A stretch of DNA of 64,000 bases from Akkermansia muciniphila (GTDB lineage: Bacteria; Verrucomicrobiota; Verrucomicrobiia; Verrucomicrobiales; Akkermansiaceae): the NCBI GenBank assembly GCA_945888515.1, contig CAMDAD010000011.1, positions 1 to 64,000 on the forward strand, in the 5' to 3' direction. Both the position numbers and the translations under genes were made by a program. Shown here piece after piece: positions 16,500-26,040 of this stretch; position 1 is the stretch's first letter; every line of letters starts with the position of its first letter. Below the pieces are notes generated by a model, which searched no databases, was not told the origin of the DNA, and saw only the letters and a list, made by a program, of their open reading frames with translations.

Positions 16500-17555
16500 T
16501 TAGCCGATCTGAGATTCCGACAATGGGCTGCGTCTTTGGATTTCTTCGATGGCCCATGAGGCGTGTTCGGCGATGAGAGGATCTTCGTGCTCTGCGGCGC
16601 GCTGCAAGGCGGGCAGATCGTCCGGCGTGCCGGTGTTGCCCAAGGCGACGCAGACATTGCGCAGGAAACGAGGGCGTTTGATGCGTTTGATGGGGGATTT
16701 GGCAAAGACGCGGCGGAACGTTTCGTCATCGAAGCTCAGGAAATCGCGCAGGGAGTGGCGGAAAATTTCCTCGCGCGCATGGAATTGTATCTCGTTAGAA
16801 ATCTGGGCGAAACGATTCCAAGGACAGGCGGTAAGGCAGTCATCGCAGCCATAAATGCGGTGACCAATGGCGCGGCGGAATTCGATCGGGATGGATTCTT
16901 TGTTCTCAATGGTGAGGTAGGAAATGCAGCGTCGGGCATCGACACGGTGCGGACTGACGATCGCCTGCGTGGGACAGGCATCGATACAGCGGGTGCACTT
17001 GCCACAGTGATCGCCGAAGGGCTCATCGGCGGGAATCGTGAGTGTGGTAAGAATTTCTGCGAGGAACAACCAGGTGCCGAATTGGCGATGAATCTGCAAG
17101 GTGCTTTTGCCATTCCAGCCGAGCCCGGCATCGGTAGCGAAATCGCGCTCCAGCACTGGTCCAGTATCGACATAGTAGCGCTGCGTGCCGCCCAGCGTTT
17201 GCAGATAGGCATCGAGTTTTTTGAGTCGCTCGCCGATGCCGTCATGGTAGTCGTCATTCCACGCGTAGCGGGCGATTCGGTAGTCGTCATGCCCGGGTGA
17301 TTCTCCTGGAAAATAATTCAGGCCGAGACAAATGACGGTGGCGCAGCCCGGCAACACTTCACGGGGATCGCAGCGCCGGTCCTGATGGCGCTCCATCCAC
17401 GCCATATCACCGTGCTGCCCTTGTGCGATCCATTCCAGATAGGCATCGGCGTGCGTGGCGCGGCGGGCCTTGGCAAAACGGCATAGGTCAAAGCCGCAGC
17501 CCAATGCCTGCGCGCGGATTTCTGCGGCCAGTGCGGTGTCCTGCAAAGTCTGCAT
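16500..17555 (-). CDS. queG: Epoxyqueuosine reductase QueG
   Basis: Reduces epoxyqueuosine to queuosine at the wobble base of GUN tRNAs, using cobalamin and two [4Fe-4S] clusters. Cluster cysteines are CGKCTRCIDACP (C184, C187, C190, C194), C210 in CISYLTIENK, and YGCDDCLTACPW (C237, C240, C244). The probable catalytic Asp is D138 in VLERDFA. The C terminus (about 275-345) is HEAT-like, typical of the long QueG form. I start at ATG 17555 because it overlaps the aroK stop as TGATG; a GTG three bases upstream is possible. No other queuosine genes are in the window. Confidence 0.95.
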   Translation of the reverse strand: MQTLQDTALAAEIRAQALGCGFDLCRFAKARRATHADAYLEWIAQGQHGDMAWMERHQDRRCDPREVLPGCATVICLGLNYFPGESPGHDDYRIARYAWNDDYHDGIGERLKKLDAYLQTLGGTQRYYVDTGPVLERDFATDAGLGWNGKSTLQIHRQFGTWLFLAEILTTLTIPADEPFGDHCGKCTRCIDACPTQAIVSPHRVDARRCISYLTIENKESIPIEFRRAIGHRIYGCDDCLTACPWNRFAQISNEIQFHAREEIFRHSLRDFLSFDDETFRRVFAKSPIKRIKRPRFLRNVCVALGNTGTPDDLPALQRAAEHEDPLIAEHASWAIEEIQRRSPLSESQIG

Positions 17556-18106
17556 CACTCGTGTTGGGCAAAAAAATACCGTGCGCTCTCCACGATGCCA
17601 GCGGAAATTTCCGTGCGATTGAGCCCCGCGACATCAATGATCAGGTGAGCGCACTCACGGTAAATCGGCTCGCGTTGTTGCAGCAGGCCCTCGATGACCG
17701 CACGCGGATTTTCCGTTTGCAAAATCGGACGATCGCGATTTTTACGGGTGCGGTGGAAGATGGTATCGGCATTCGCCCTTAGCCAGACGACATAACCGAG
17801 CTGGCGCAGGATGGTGCGGTTTTCCTCGCGCAAGACCGCGCCGCCGCCGGTGGAGACGATGGTGGACTGAATGTTTTTGTCTAACAACTCCCGAAGTTCT
17901 GCCGTTTCGCGATCGCGAAATCCTTCTTCGCCCTCGTGCGCAAAAATTTCCGTGATGCGGCAGTGAGCGCGGGTTTCGATGGCGGTATCGGTATCGATCC
18001 AATGGAATCCTAGCATGCGCTTGAGCTCGCGACCGATGGTCGATTTGCCACAGCCCATGAAGCCGATGAGGATGATGTTGTTGACCTGCGTCCCCTTGTG
18101 ATTCAT
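17555..18106 (-). CDS. aroK: Shikimate kinase
   Basis: Phosphorylates shikimate at the 3-hydroxyl with ATP, the fifth step of the chorismate pathway. The protein has 183 residues, with P-loop GFMGCGKST at 15-23, the DTD shikimate-binding pair at 38-40 in WIDTDTAIE, the GGGAVLRE loop near 84-91 and the RDRPIL lid region near 120. Start ATG 18106 gives normal family length; the frame extends to 18145 but the added residues are not conserved. Its stop overlaps the queG start (TGATG), so the two are translationally coupled. Another enzyme of the same pathway, aroB, is at 35274-36368. The gene is divergent from the acyltransferase, with about 110 bases between starts. Confidence 0.95.
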   Translation of the reverse strand: MNHKGTQVNNIILIGFMGCGKSTIGRELKRMLGFHWIDTDTAIETRAHCRITEIFAHEGEEGFRDRETAELRELLDKNIQSTIVSTGGGAVLREENRTILRQLGYVVWLRANADTIFHRTRKNRDRPILQTENPRAVIEGLLQQREPIYRECAHLIIDVAGLNRTEISAGIVESARYFFAQHE

Positions 18107-18219
18107 GGAAATACAGTGACAGGAAAGAGCGTGGGGTAAAATCAAAAGTGCGTCGGTATGGCAAATCGTTTGTGGCAGCGCGGCAGCACCATGCAGACAT
18201 GGCTTGTCAGGAAAGTAAA

Positions 18220-19278
18220 ATGCGGCACACTGCGGGCGTGAGCGAAGTGCGGAAACACATGCCCCAACTCGATGGCCTGCGCGCGGTGGCGATGACGGGA
18301 GTGATGTATCATCACTGGCTGCCAGCCTCGTGGCGCTATCATTTTCCCACCGAGGCGGGCTTGTTTTTGTTTTTTGTGTTGAGTGGATTTCTCATGGCCC
18401 AAGGCCTATTGCGTGAACGCGAGAGCCTGCCGTTTTGGACCATACTCCGCCGATTTCACCTGAAACGTTTTGTGCGGATTTATCCCGCATATTACACGGC
18501 GCTGTTGATCGCAGTGGCCTTCGGGAGCACCGAAATCTGGCAAGCCCCCGCGTGGTGGTTGTTGAACGCGCAAAATTTTCTTATCCTTCACCTCGGCTAC
18601 TGGCCGCCGGGCATTTCGCATTTCTGGACGCTGGCGGTGGAGCAGCAGTATTACCTGGTCTGGCCGCTGGTGCTGTTGCTGGTGCCACGTCGTGGCATGG
18701 TGCCGGTGTTTCTATGGTTAGCCATGATCTCGCCGATCACGCGTTTTAGTTCGCAGTCGGGTGGATGGCTCTCGATGGATCTGATCCCTTGGGGCGTGCT
18801 GGATGACTTTGCGCTCGGTTCCTTGCTCGCGGTGTTGATGCATCGCGGCGTGGTGTTTCCCCATCGGATCATGGATGTGGTCGGGCTAGTGGCACTCGCG
18901 GCCTATGCGTTTCTCTATATTTCCTGGGAGATGAATCATCCGGTGCCGCACTGGTGCCACATGCAGCAGACCTTTCTGGCAGTCTCGCTGATGGCATTGA
19001 TTTCTCGTGCGGCGCAGGGTCGCTGCGGCGTAGCCTCGTTTTTTTTGCAGCATCCGTGGCTGGTGCAATTGGGACAATGGTCGTATGGCATCTATCTGTT
19101 TCACAACCTCGCGCCGTTTTTTGTGGGTAAAGTGTTTTGGTTCCTCTGGGACCCACGCCTCAACCCCACCCTAGCGATCTGGCTACGACTGCCGTGTTTT
19201 ATCCTGGTCACAGCTCTGCTCACCTGGATCTGTCGCAAGTGGATCGAAACGCGTTTCCTCAAAATTTCGATCCGTTGA
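18220..19278 (+). CDS. Membrane acyltransferase (acyltransferase-3 / OafA-like)
   Basis: A 352-residue integral membrane enzyme with about ten hydrophobic helices. The family start motif is clear, PQLDGLRAVAMTGVMYHHW (residues 14-32), including the Arg and the His of the active site; RFHLKRFVRIYPAYY (~77-91) and FWTLAVEQQYYLVWPL (~129-144) are also typical. Such proteins transfer acetyl or other acyl groups to sugars of exopolysaccharide, O-antigen or peptidoglycan. The ATG at 18220 is preceded five bases upstream by AGGAAA, a good ribosome site; the open frame reaches 18148 but lacks support there. Not linked to a visible polysaccharide cluster. Confidence 0.85.
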   Translation: MRHTAGVSEVRKHMPQLDGLRAVAMTGVMYHHWLPASWRYHFPTEAGLFLFFVLSGFLMAQGLLRERESLPFWTILRRFHLKRFVRIYPAYYTALLIAVAFGSTEIWQAPAWWLLNAQNFLILHLGYWPPGISHFWTLAVEQQYYLVWPLVLLLVPRRGMVPVFLWLAMISPITRFSSQSGGWLSMDLIPWGVLDDFALGSLLAVLMHRGVVFPHRIMDVVGLVALAAYAFLYISWEMNHPVPHWCHMQQTFLAVSLMALISRAAQGRCGVASFFLQHPWLVQLGQWSYGIYLFHNLAPFFVGKVFWFLWDPRLNPTLAIWLRLPCFILVTALLTWICRKWIETRFLKISIR

Positions 19279-19428
19279 TAAGGGATTCAGACGCAACAAC
19301 TTACCCTTGTCCGGTGGTGGACTTTACGATTCCCGATTCATTGGTTTTGACTCCCATCGACACTATCGTCTTGATTCCCTGCAGGGATCGATGACAGTGT
19401 GCGGAAGAAACAATTTATTTTGTATGGT

Positions 19429-20457
19429 ATGAAAGCACTTGTTAAAGCCAAAGCAGAGCCGGGGATCTGGCTGCAGTATGTTCCGGAACCGGAAATCGGG
19501 CCGATGGATGCACTCATCCGCATCAAAAAAACGTCGATCTGCGGCACCGATGTGCACATTTACAAATGGGATGCTTGGGCGCAGCGAACCATCCCGGTGC
19601 CGATGCCGGTGGGGCATGAGTTTTGCGGGGTGGTGGAGTCTGTGGGCTCGGGCGTGACTGATTTGAGACCGGGCGATTTGGTATCGGGTGAGGGGCACAT
19701 CGTTTGTGGCCGATGCCGAAATTGCCTCGGTGGTCGGCAGCATTTGTGCCCTAACACGCTGGGTGTGGGCGTCAACCGACAGGGAGCCTTTGCGCAATTT
19801 CTTTCCATCCCCGCGCGCAACGTCTATAAGGTCGATCCGAGCATTCCCGAGGACGTCGTTTCCACCTTCGATCCCTTGGGCAACGCGGTGCACACGGCGT
19901 TATCGTGGAATCTGGTGGCGGAAGATGTGCTCATCACGGGAGCGGGTCCCATCGGTTGCATGGCAGCCGCGGTGTGTCGCTTCGCTGGGGCACGTCATGT
20001 GATTGTGACCGATATCAACCCCTGGCGTCTCGAGTTGGCAAAAAAACTGGGCGCCACGCGCACGGTGAATGTGGCGATGGAAACACTGGAAGATGTGAAA
20101 AAGGAGCTTGGCATGAAGGAGGGCTTCGATGTGGCACTGGAAATGTCTGGTCATCCCTCCGGCCTCCGTGACATCCTTGATCATACTTCCAATGGTGCCA
20201 AAGTTTCGTTGCTGGGAATTTTTCCTGAGCGTGTCGCGATTGATTGGGACAAAGTGATTTTCAAGGGCTTGGTGCTGAAGGGAATCTACGGACGCGAAAT
20301 GTTCGAAACGTGGTATAAAATGAGTAGCATGATCCGCGCGGGACTTGATATTTCTCCAGTGATCACGCACCGATATCACTATACGGAATTTGAGCAAGCA
20401 TTCCAAACCATGATGTCTGGTCAGTCGGGTAAAGTTGTGCTGGATTGGTCGGAGTAA
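19429..20457 (+). CDS. tdh: L-threonine 3-dehydrogenase
   Basis: Oxidises L-threonine to 2-amino-3-ketobutyrate with NAD+, feeding glycine and acetyl-CoA formation. The 342 residues align with the E. coli enzyme almost without gaps: catalytic zinc site C38 ([10 protein letters not shown]), H63 and E64 (GHEF), structural zinc cysteines C93, C96, C99 and C107, Rossmann motif [10 protein letters not shown], and the C-terminal [11 protein letters not shown]...SGQSGKV. The ATG at 19429 starts the conserved [10 protein letters not shown]; ten upstream in-frame residues back to 19399 are not conserved. The partner kbl (2-amino-3-ketobutyrate ligase) is not adjacent, so the gene stands alone. Confidence 0.96.
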   Translation: MKALVKAKAEPGIWLQYVPEPEIGPMDALIRIKKTSICGTDVHIYKWDAWAQRTIPVPMPVGHEFCGVVESVGSGVTDLRPGDLVSGEGHIVCGRCRNCLGGRQHLCPNTLGVGVNRQGAFAQFLSIPARNVYKVDPSIPEDVVSTFDPLGNAVHTALSWNLVAEDVLITGAGPIGCMAAAVCRFAGARHVIVTDINPWRLELAKKLGATRTVNVAMETLEDVKKELGMKEGFDVALEMSGHPSGLRDILDHTSNGAKVSLLGIFPERVAIDWDKVIFKGLVLKGIYGREMFETWYKMSSMIRAGLDISPVITHRYHYTEFEQAFQTMMSGQSGKVVLDWSE

Positions 20458-20809
20458 GGCTCTCTCACTTCGCTCCTGTCGTCCCTCGCAGTTTACCTCT
20501 TACTGTCGTTTTTTCCTGTCAAGTTTATCCCGACGGCGATTGGGTTAGGCAATTCATCCGCAACCGCGATTCGTGCCTTTTTTGCCACTGAGATCAATGC
20601 ATTGTTATGATAGGAAACAGAGAACCTTAGATCGTCTCGATTGCTCTTTTCCGCTCTCTTTGGCAGATCTAACATAAACGAGGGTCGCTCTGAGTCCTCG
20701 GACTTGTTAGATCGAATCCATTTTACGCCATGGATTACGCTATTACCCACAAGGAACTTGATTCGCCAGTCTCGCATCGTTTTCTGGCGAGATGACTCAA
20801 GCGAGTGAG
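20458..20809. other. Intergenic region between tdh and the AsmA-like gene (convergent)
   Basis: About 350 bases between two gene ends. Apart from the inverted repeat at 20666-20713 I see nothing: the minus-strand open frame running through it has no recognisable motif and overlaps the AsmA-like gene in another frame. Confidence 0.5.
20666..20713. repeat. 9-bp perfect inverted repeat
   Basis: GATCTAACA (20666-20674) is the exact reverse complement of TGTTAGATC (20705-20713), with a small internal hairpin AGTC-CTCG-GACT between them. It lies between the ends of two convergent genes and could fold as a transcript-end structure, although no T run follows on either strand. Confidence 0.5.
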
Positions 20810-23548
20810 CTACTCCGGCACAACCAAGGCTTTGCGTGGGGGACTGAGAAGCAGAGCTTCTTTTTCTTTCTCGGGCGGAGACGTAAAAACAACGTGCTCC
20901 CAAACTGGTTTGTTGATAGGACCAGTACCATGAAACTGGAACAGACCTTTGATGATGGGTTGCAGGGGGAGTGTGATGATGCCCAACAAACCACGAGCGT
21001 TGAGACGCATGGTCATGTCGATGGTTTTTTGATCAAGGTTGACAATCCCATTGCCGGTGAACTTCAAGTTGCTTGTATACGTCATGAAGTCATTGGTTTG
21101 CAGTATGCCCTTGCGAATGGTAAAGTTGCAAAAGGCATTTTTCGCGCGTTCAAATCCTGCGCGGCGATCACCGAGAACTCCAGAGATGACTCCGGAGAGC
21201 GGGCCGAACACCGGCACGGCAAAAAGCTCTCCGCTCTCCAGCGCGCACAATCCTTCACCATCTAACGTTTTGTTGTTGCCGCTGACGCCGCTGAGTTCGA
21301 TGCGTCCTGTGAGTGTGCCATAGCCTTTTTCTTGGAATTGGTAAGTCTCGGAAATATCACGTAGTTTCAGTCGATTCCAACGTAGATCAGCTTGGTAATT
21401 TTTTTCTCCACTGAGTTTGACGCGAACCGCTCCGGCAAAAGTACCACTAAAGATGCCACCGCTCAGACGATTGAGCGCGACTTGTTGGCTGTCAATTTGC
21501 AACTCAGATGAGACATCAGAGAGCGTCACTGGCTTGTTGAGAAAGTCCCAGGTGACAGCTTTTGCTTGCACCAATGAGATGTTCAATAAGGTTCGATTTT
21601 GATTTCTGAGGTCAATGCGACCATCGGCAGTCAGGCTCGGTGGAGCGTGGAAGCGATACTCCGTGAGGGAATCTGCGATGGAAGTCGCAAACATGCGAAG
21701 AAGCGGAACAGGATGGACATTCCCACGCAGTTTATCAATGCCCAGCATACCGGAGCTTCGATCATACATGATGCTGTTCGCCTGCACCGGCCCGTGCGTG
21801 CCGCCTTGATACACACGATGCAATTCATACTGGCTGTAGTCGAAATCCACAGCGATATCGGAAAATCGCAAAGAGTCGTGCGAGAGTTGCATCGTAGTGC
21901 TGCAGCTATGCACAGGCACATTGCGGTAGCTGATGTGATCGACTTTTGCCGTGCCCTCGACGGCCCAATTCGTTAGGTCTTTTCGATCGATACGCCCCTT
22001 GAGTTTGACCGAGTAGCGACTGGATTTGTTACTGGAGAAATCGCCCAGAATGGTTTCGAGCGGTTGGTTCGGGAAAAATGCCTTACCCAACTCCGGGGGA
22101 AAACTTGTTTCCATGTCATAGTGAATTTGAGTGCCTTCGGATCTCAGATTGCCGCTGAGAGTGCCACTAGGATGAGCGATAGCGATGTCTTTCAATTCCA
22201 GCCATTGCAATTGGTACGTATGATTTTTTGTAAGTGAGGCTTCTATGGATGCAGTGATTTTCGGTTGCCCCTGTGCTTCCACGGCTGCCACTGCCTTTGC
22301 GACAGATGAGTCGCGATACAGTGGGCGGACTATACTCAAAGGCACATCTCCGTTGAGGCGCAGGTGTATGTTTTGGTTCTTGTGCAACAGGTGTCCGCGC
22401 AATTCCCCGCTTTCATGCTTGAGGCTGATGTTGCGGAAAAAGAAATCCTGATCCCGATAAGAAAATTCCGTCGTCATGGACGATAGCGGACTACCGCGGA
22501 AGAGTAAGTTTTGCGTTGACATGCGCCCGTGCATGCTTAGCTGCAAGGGTTGATCGATTGGTAGTCCAAACTGCCCGCGTAAATGCAACTGCGGCGATTC
22601 CGCGAGTGAAAAGTCATCGAACAAGCGTTTGCCGGTCAGGTCGTAGATCCACTGGGGCACGTCGAGGCTGGAGTCCACTTCAAAATTTCCTTTGCGTGCG
22701 GCGAGCTCGTAATCGAGGGTCATGTCGATTTTTCCCCGTTTATCATGAGCCTTGAGCTCATGAATAGAGATGAGTGAATGGATGACATTTCCGGATGCCT
22801 GCAGGTTCTGAAGCTGGATTTGATCACGACTGGCACTGGAGCAGAAAAAGTGGAACTGTCCCTTCAGTGCCGACCATTTCGTGGCGTCTGCCTCGATTTT
22901 CAGAGTGAGTTCGGGCGGGTGCTTGGGATCGAGCTGCCAGTGATTGAGCTCTTTGACGAATTCCCGCAAAAATTTTCGGTGCAGCCCACTGGTCTCCTTT
23001 CCCTCTTGGGAGCCCGGCGTGGGGCGAAATCCAAGAATGACGGCATCGACTGTCAGCTGAATTCCATCGATCAGCCCCGTGCCTTGTTTGATCTCGAATT
23101 TTCGGCCCCGCGACATCAGAATGGTGCCGTTAAGATTGTTGATGTTGAGCACATCTCCTTCGGGTTGCTCTGGATCCATGGGCAAGCGGAGTTCGGCATT
23201 CAGCAGATCAATGTGTGTCAGGCGGATGATACCACGCATCGCCTTTGTTTTATCGAGATCGAAAACCAATCGCTCAAGATAGGCGAGTCGTTTGTCGCGT
23301 GATTCATCCGCAAATACCTCCACTCCAGTCGCCTCGATACCGCGCAGCGGAATGTAGCGCAGTTTTTTGATGGTGATTTCGATGCCTTGTTTCGCCAGCT
23401 CCTGCTCCAAAGTCGCTCGCCAAGCCTGAGGCATTCCCGTAGCGTTCAAATACCACAGCGTGCTGCATATGATGGCAAAAAAAACGAGCACCAGCGCATA
23501 GAGGATGGTGCGGAGATTGCGAAAAAATGTTAGACGACGAAATCCCAC
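20810..23548 (-). CDS. AsmA-like membrane-anchored protein
   Basis: A 912-residue protein with one N-terminal membrane helix (about residues 14-34, ILYALVLVFFAIICSTLWYL) and a long beta-rich body, the layout of AsmA/TamB/YhdP proteins that span the periplasm and help move lipids or fold outer-membrane proteins. The first ~70 residues (KLRYIPLRGIEATGVEVF) resemble the AsmA start. The C-terminal third has the AsmA-like repeat features GTLTGRIELSGVSGN, DFMTYTSNLKFTGNGIV and GIITLPLQPIIKGLFQFHGTGP near 860-880. It ends convergent with tdh. The amidase gene lies 66 bases upstream on the same strand, so both envelope genes may be co-transcribed. The role is inferred from family architecture only. 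Confidence 0.75.
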   Translation of the reverse strand: MGFRRLTFFRNLRTILYALVLVFFAIICSTLWYLNATGMPQAWRATLEQELAKQGIEITIKKLRYIPLRGIEATGVEVFADESRDKRLAYLERLVFDLDKTKAMRGIIRLTHIDLLNAELRLPMDPEQPEGDVLNINNLNGTILMSRGRKFEIKQGTGLIDGIQLTVDAVILGFRPTPGSQEGKETSGLHRKFLREFVKELNHWQLDPKHPPELTLKIEADATKWSALKGQFHFFCSSASRDQIQLQNLQASGNVIHSLISIHELKAHDKRGKIDMTLDYELAARKGNFEVDSSLDVPQWIYDLTGKRLFDDFSLAESPQLHLRGQFGLPIDQPLQLSMHGRMSTQNLLFRGSPLSSMTTEFSYRDQDFFFRNISLKHESGELRGHLLHKNQNIHLRLNGDVPLSIVRPLYRDSSVAKAVAAVEAQGQPKITASIEASLTKNHTYQLQWLELKDIAIAHPSGTLSGNLRSEGTQIHYDMETSFPPELGKAFFPNQPLETILGDFSSNKSSRYSVKLKGRIDRKDLTNWAVEGTAKVDHISYRNVPVHSCSTTMQLSHDSLRFSDIAVDFDYSQYELHRVYQGGTHGPVQANSIMYDRSSGMLGIDKLRGNVHPVPLLRMFATSIADSLTEYRFHAPPSLTADGRIDLRNQNRTLLNISLVQAKAVTWDFLNKPVTLSDVSSELQIDSQQVALNRLSGGIFSGTFAGAVRVKLSGEKNYQADLRWNRLKLRDISETYQFQEKGYGTLTGRIELSGVSGNNKTLDGEGLCALESGELFAVPVFGPLSGVISGVLGDRRAGFERAKNAFCNFTIRKGILQTNDFMTYTSNLKFTGNGIVNLDQKTIDMTMRLNARGLLGIITLPLQPIIKGLFQFHGTGPINKPVWEHVVFTSPPEKEKEALLLSPPRKALVVPE

Positions 23549-23614
23549 GGCAGCAACACAATGGTAAGCGAATTTCCCACAAAACCAAGGCTAGAATTGT
23601 GCGATGGCCGAAAT

Positions 23615-24646
23615 TTATGGCTTCCGCACTGAGGTTGCGGTGGGTTTGCGGTAGCTGACGGCTTTTTGGTAGAGCGTGACCGCGTCACTGATGCCGCGTG
23701 CCACGGCGGTGATGTATTTCGGATTGGCGATCAAGCGGGCTTCGTAGGGATGGCTCATGAAGCCGCCCTCGACCAAAATGGCAGGGTGTTTTACCCCGGT
23801 GAGGACGCTGTAGCGCGCGCGCTTGATGCCGCGGTCAAAGGTGTTTTCCTTGCCGATGTTCCGGATGACTTGGCCATGAACGGCGGTGGCAAGAGCGACG
23901 TTGGCGGAGTCGTTGAGGTTGCCATTGCGCGCTTGGTAGTCGCTCGACTTGACACCCGAACCGTAGTGGGCGACTCCTTGGGGCGAGAGCGTGAAGGTTT
24001 CGATACCGCGGGCGGAGCGACCGCCGGAGTTAAAGTGGATGCTTATAAAGATGGCCGGTTCCTTCAGCGCGTTGGCGAGGTCCACGCGCTCTTGGAGGCT
24101 GAGAAAGATGTCGCTTGAGCGAGTCATTACCACTTTGAAACCCTTCGCGGTGAGTAGCGTTTTGAGTTCCTGTGCCACGCGCAGATTGTAGGCTTTTTCT
24201 GTGGCGTAGGCATTCACGGCGCCGGAGTCTTTGCCACCGTGGCCAGCGTCCAGCACCACTGTTCGGAAACCACCTGCATTGGGAATGTAGCTGGGGCGCA
24301 GAACGGGGTCGATGAGTTTGGTCAGGTCGATTCGTGAAATCACAATCTTACCTGCGGTTTCGATGACGGGATAGGTGCAGACGAACTTGACACCATTGAG
24401 CGTCACTTCCTGATCACCGACCTTAAGTTTGAAGATCAGGTTTTTGCCCTCTAGTGTCAGGTTGTTTCCCTCGCGCTTCATCGTGGGAAAATGGTAGAAT
24501 GCCTTGAGGCTTTCCAGGGATACGTAATCTCTTCCATCGCTCTGGACGACGTCCCACCGCACCTGCCCGTGCAAGCAAAACACCATCGACAACGCCAGCA
24601 GCAGCTGGCGCATCAAATGGATCCTCATTGTCGAGAGAGTTCGCAT
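23615..24646 (-). CDS. N-acetylmuramoyl-L-alanine amidase (Amidase_3)
   Basis: Cleaves the bond between MurNAc and the peptide stem during cell-wall turnover and daughter-cell separation. It has a signal peptide (hydrophobic stretch about residues 13-26), then a copper-amine-oxidase-N-like domain (about 30-110), then the zinc amidase: LDAGHGGKDSGA with H136, E150 in TEKAYNL, ISIHFNS with H204, and catalytic Glu in LVEGGFMSHP near residue 300. Total 343 residues. Several ATGs occur in the first 12 codons; the longest is given, but the one at codon 12 (MRQLLLALS) would make a more typical signal peptide. Upstream partner of the AsmA-like gene. Confidence 0.9.
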   Translation of the reverse strand: MRTLSTMRIHLMRQLLLALSMVFCLHGQVRWDVVQSDGRDYVSLESLKAFYHFPTMKREGNNLTLEGKNLIFKLKVGDQEVTLNGVKFVCTYPVIETAGKIVISRIDLTKLIDPVLRPSYIPNAGGFRTVVLDAGHGGKDSGAVNAYATEKAYNLRVAQELKTLLTAKGFKVVMTRSSDIFLSLQERVDLANALKEPAIFISIHFNSGGRSARGIETFTLSPQGVAHYGSGVKSSDYQARNGNLNDSANVALATAVHGQVIRNIGKENTFDRGIKRARYSVLTGVKHPAILVEGGFMSHPYEARLIANPKYITAVARGISDAVTLYQKAVSYRKPTATSVRKP

Positions 24647-24979
24647 CGCAAGTTTTCAGCAAGTTATCCAGCTCACTCATACTTGGCAATCAGAAATTCT
24701 CCCGTTGCGGCAGGGCGACCAAACGAGGAAAATGGGTTGGTGTGTTTGTCTAATCATAATCATTGATTGATCTCAGCGGAAAACTGTAGTCTCAGTGGCG
24801 CGCTAGCTTGAATCACAGTATACAACCGATTCCTTCGTTGCATCGCCGCGACCCCGCGAAGCAACTCCATCTCCTTCATCCGCTGGCACGGTATGCGCTG
24901 ATGTAGGCCAAAGTCGTGCTTTTCCCTCCGTGTTTTCTTGCCAACCAGCCGGTTCTGTAGTGGATTGTTGCTGTTGTCC
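24647..24979. other. Divergent intergenic region
   Basis: The region between the amidase and the ABC transporter ATPase starts; it must hold promoters for both. A minus-strand open frame ends at 24760 with a basic, coding-like peptide (MKEMELLRGVAAMQRR...), but it runs back through the transporter gene and I cannot match it to any family, so it is not called. Confidence 0.4.
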
Positions 24980-26032
24980 ATGGAATCGATACGAGTGGAA
25001 AAGGTGGTGAAGGCTTTTGGGGAGACGCGTGCGCTGAATGGCGTAACGTTGGAGATCCGCCCCGGCGAGTTGTTTTTTTTGTTAGGAGCTTCGGGTTGCG
25101 GAAAATCGACTCTGCTTCGCTGCATTGCTGGGCTTGAAACGCCTACTGACGGTTCCATCTTTTTCGGCGATCGCGACGTCACCACTATGGCTCCGCATAA
25201 GCGAGAGGCGGCGATGGTGTTTCAAAGTTACGCACTGTGGCCACATCTGAGCGTGGCAAAAAATATTTCCTTCGGGCTGGAGGAACGCAGGATGCCGAAG
25301 GAGGAAATCAAACGTCGTGTCGAGGAGGCGCTGGCGATGGTGAAACTGGACGGATTTGGCGCGCGCTCGATCGATGCCATGTCTGGAGGCCAGCAGCAAC
25401 GCGTGGCTCTGGCGCGTGCCTTGGTGGTCCGGCCAAAGTGCCTGTTGCTCGATGAGCCGCTGTCCAATCTCGATGCCCAGTTACGGATTGAAATGCGTCG
25501 TGAAATTCGACGTATCGTAAAAGAATTCGGATTGACTGCGATCTATGTGACGCACGATCAGGAAGAGGCGCTAGCTATGGCAGACCGCATGGCAATCCTC
25601 TCGCGTGGGGTCGTGGAGCAGCTTGGCACGCCCGAGGAAGTGTATCGCGATCCGCGAACCAGTGGTGTGGCGGCGTTTATTGGCGAGACGAATTTGTGTG
25701 ATGGGGTGATCGAAAAAGATGCGCACGGCTGGGCGGTGCGCTTGGGGCAGCTTCGTTTGGCGGCACGCATCACCCATGCTGATTGGCAGCCTAGCGATGG
25801 TCAAATCGCTAAGGTTTCGATGCGACCGGAAGCTCTGCGCATCGATCCCGCAGGACTTATAGCCGCAAAGGTATGGGAAAAAGTGTATCTGGGGCAGAGC
25901 ATCCAATACTGGGTGGAGACCGCATTCGGGCGCTTGCAGGTAGTGGAGCAGAACCCGCATCGCATTTATGCTCCGGGAGATGCGCTGACGCTGGCCATTG
26001 ATGCAGCGGATGTCATTTTGTTAGAAAAATAA
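24980..26032 (+). CDS. Iron(III)-type ABC importer, ATP-binding subunit
   Basis: A 350-residue ATPase of the FbpC/PotA/MalK class. Walker A GASGCGKST is at residues 36-44, Q-loop VFQSYALWPHLSV starts at 80, signature SGGQQQRVALARAL is at 135-148, Walker B LLLDEP at 155-160, and the H-loop VTHDQEEAL near 191. A C-terminal TOBE-like domain (about 245-345) is present. The ATG at 24980 begins the conserved MESIRVEKVVKAF; an upstream in-frame ATG at 24938 is not supported. The binding protein follows after eight bases and the permease overlaps that, making a complete three-gene importer operon. Confidence 0.92.
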   Translation: MESIRVEKVVKAFGETRALNGVTLEIRPGELFFLLGASGCGKSTLLRCIAGLETPTDGSIFFGDRDVTTMAPHKREAAMVFQSYALWPHLSVAKNISFGLEERRMPKEEIKRRVEEALAMVKLDGFGARSIDAMSGGQQQRVALARALVVRPKCLLLDEPLSNLDAQLRIEMRREIRRIVKEFGLTAIYVTHDQEEALAMADRMAILSRGVVEQLGTPEEVYRDPRTSGVAAFIGETNLCDGVIEKDAHGWAVRLGQLRLAARITHADWQPSDGQIAKVSMRPEALRIDPAGLIAAKVWEKVYLGQSIQYWVETAFGRLQVVEQNPHRIYAPGDALTLAIDAADVILLEK

Positions 26033-26040
26033 AAACGATC

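Noticed and set aside
20493-20903. A 136-residue minus-strand frame between tdh and the AsmA-like gene
   Set aside because: It overlaps the AsmA-like gene in another frame and has no recognisable motif.
24760-25185. A 141-residue minus-strand open frame with a basic, coding-like end
   Set aside because: Most of it is antisense to the ABC ATPase; the part outside that gene has no recognisable family.
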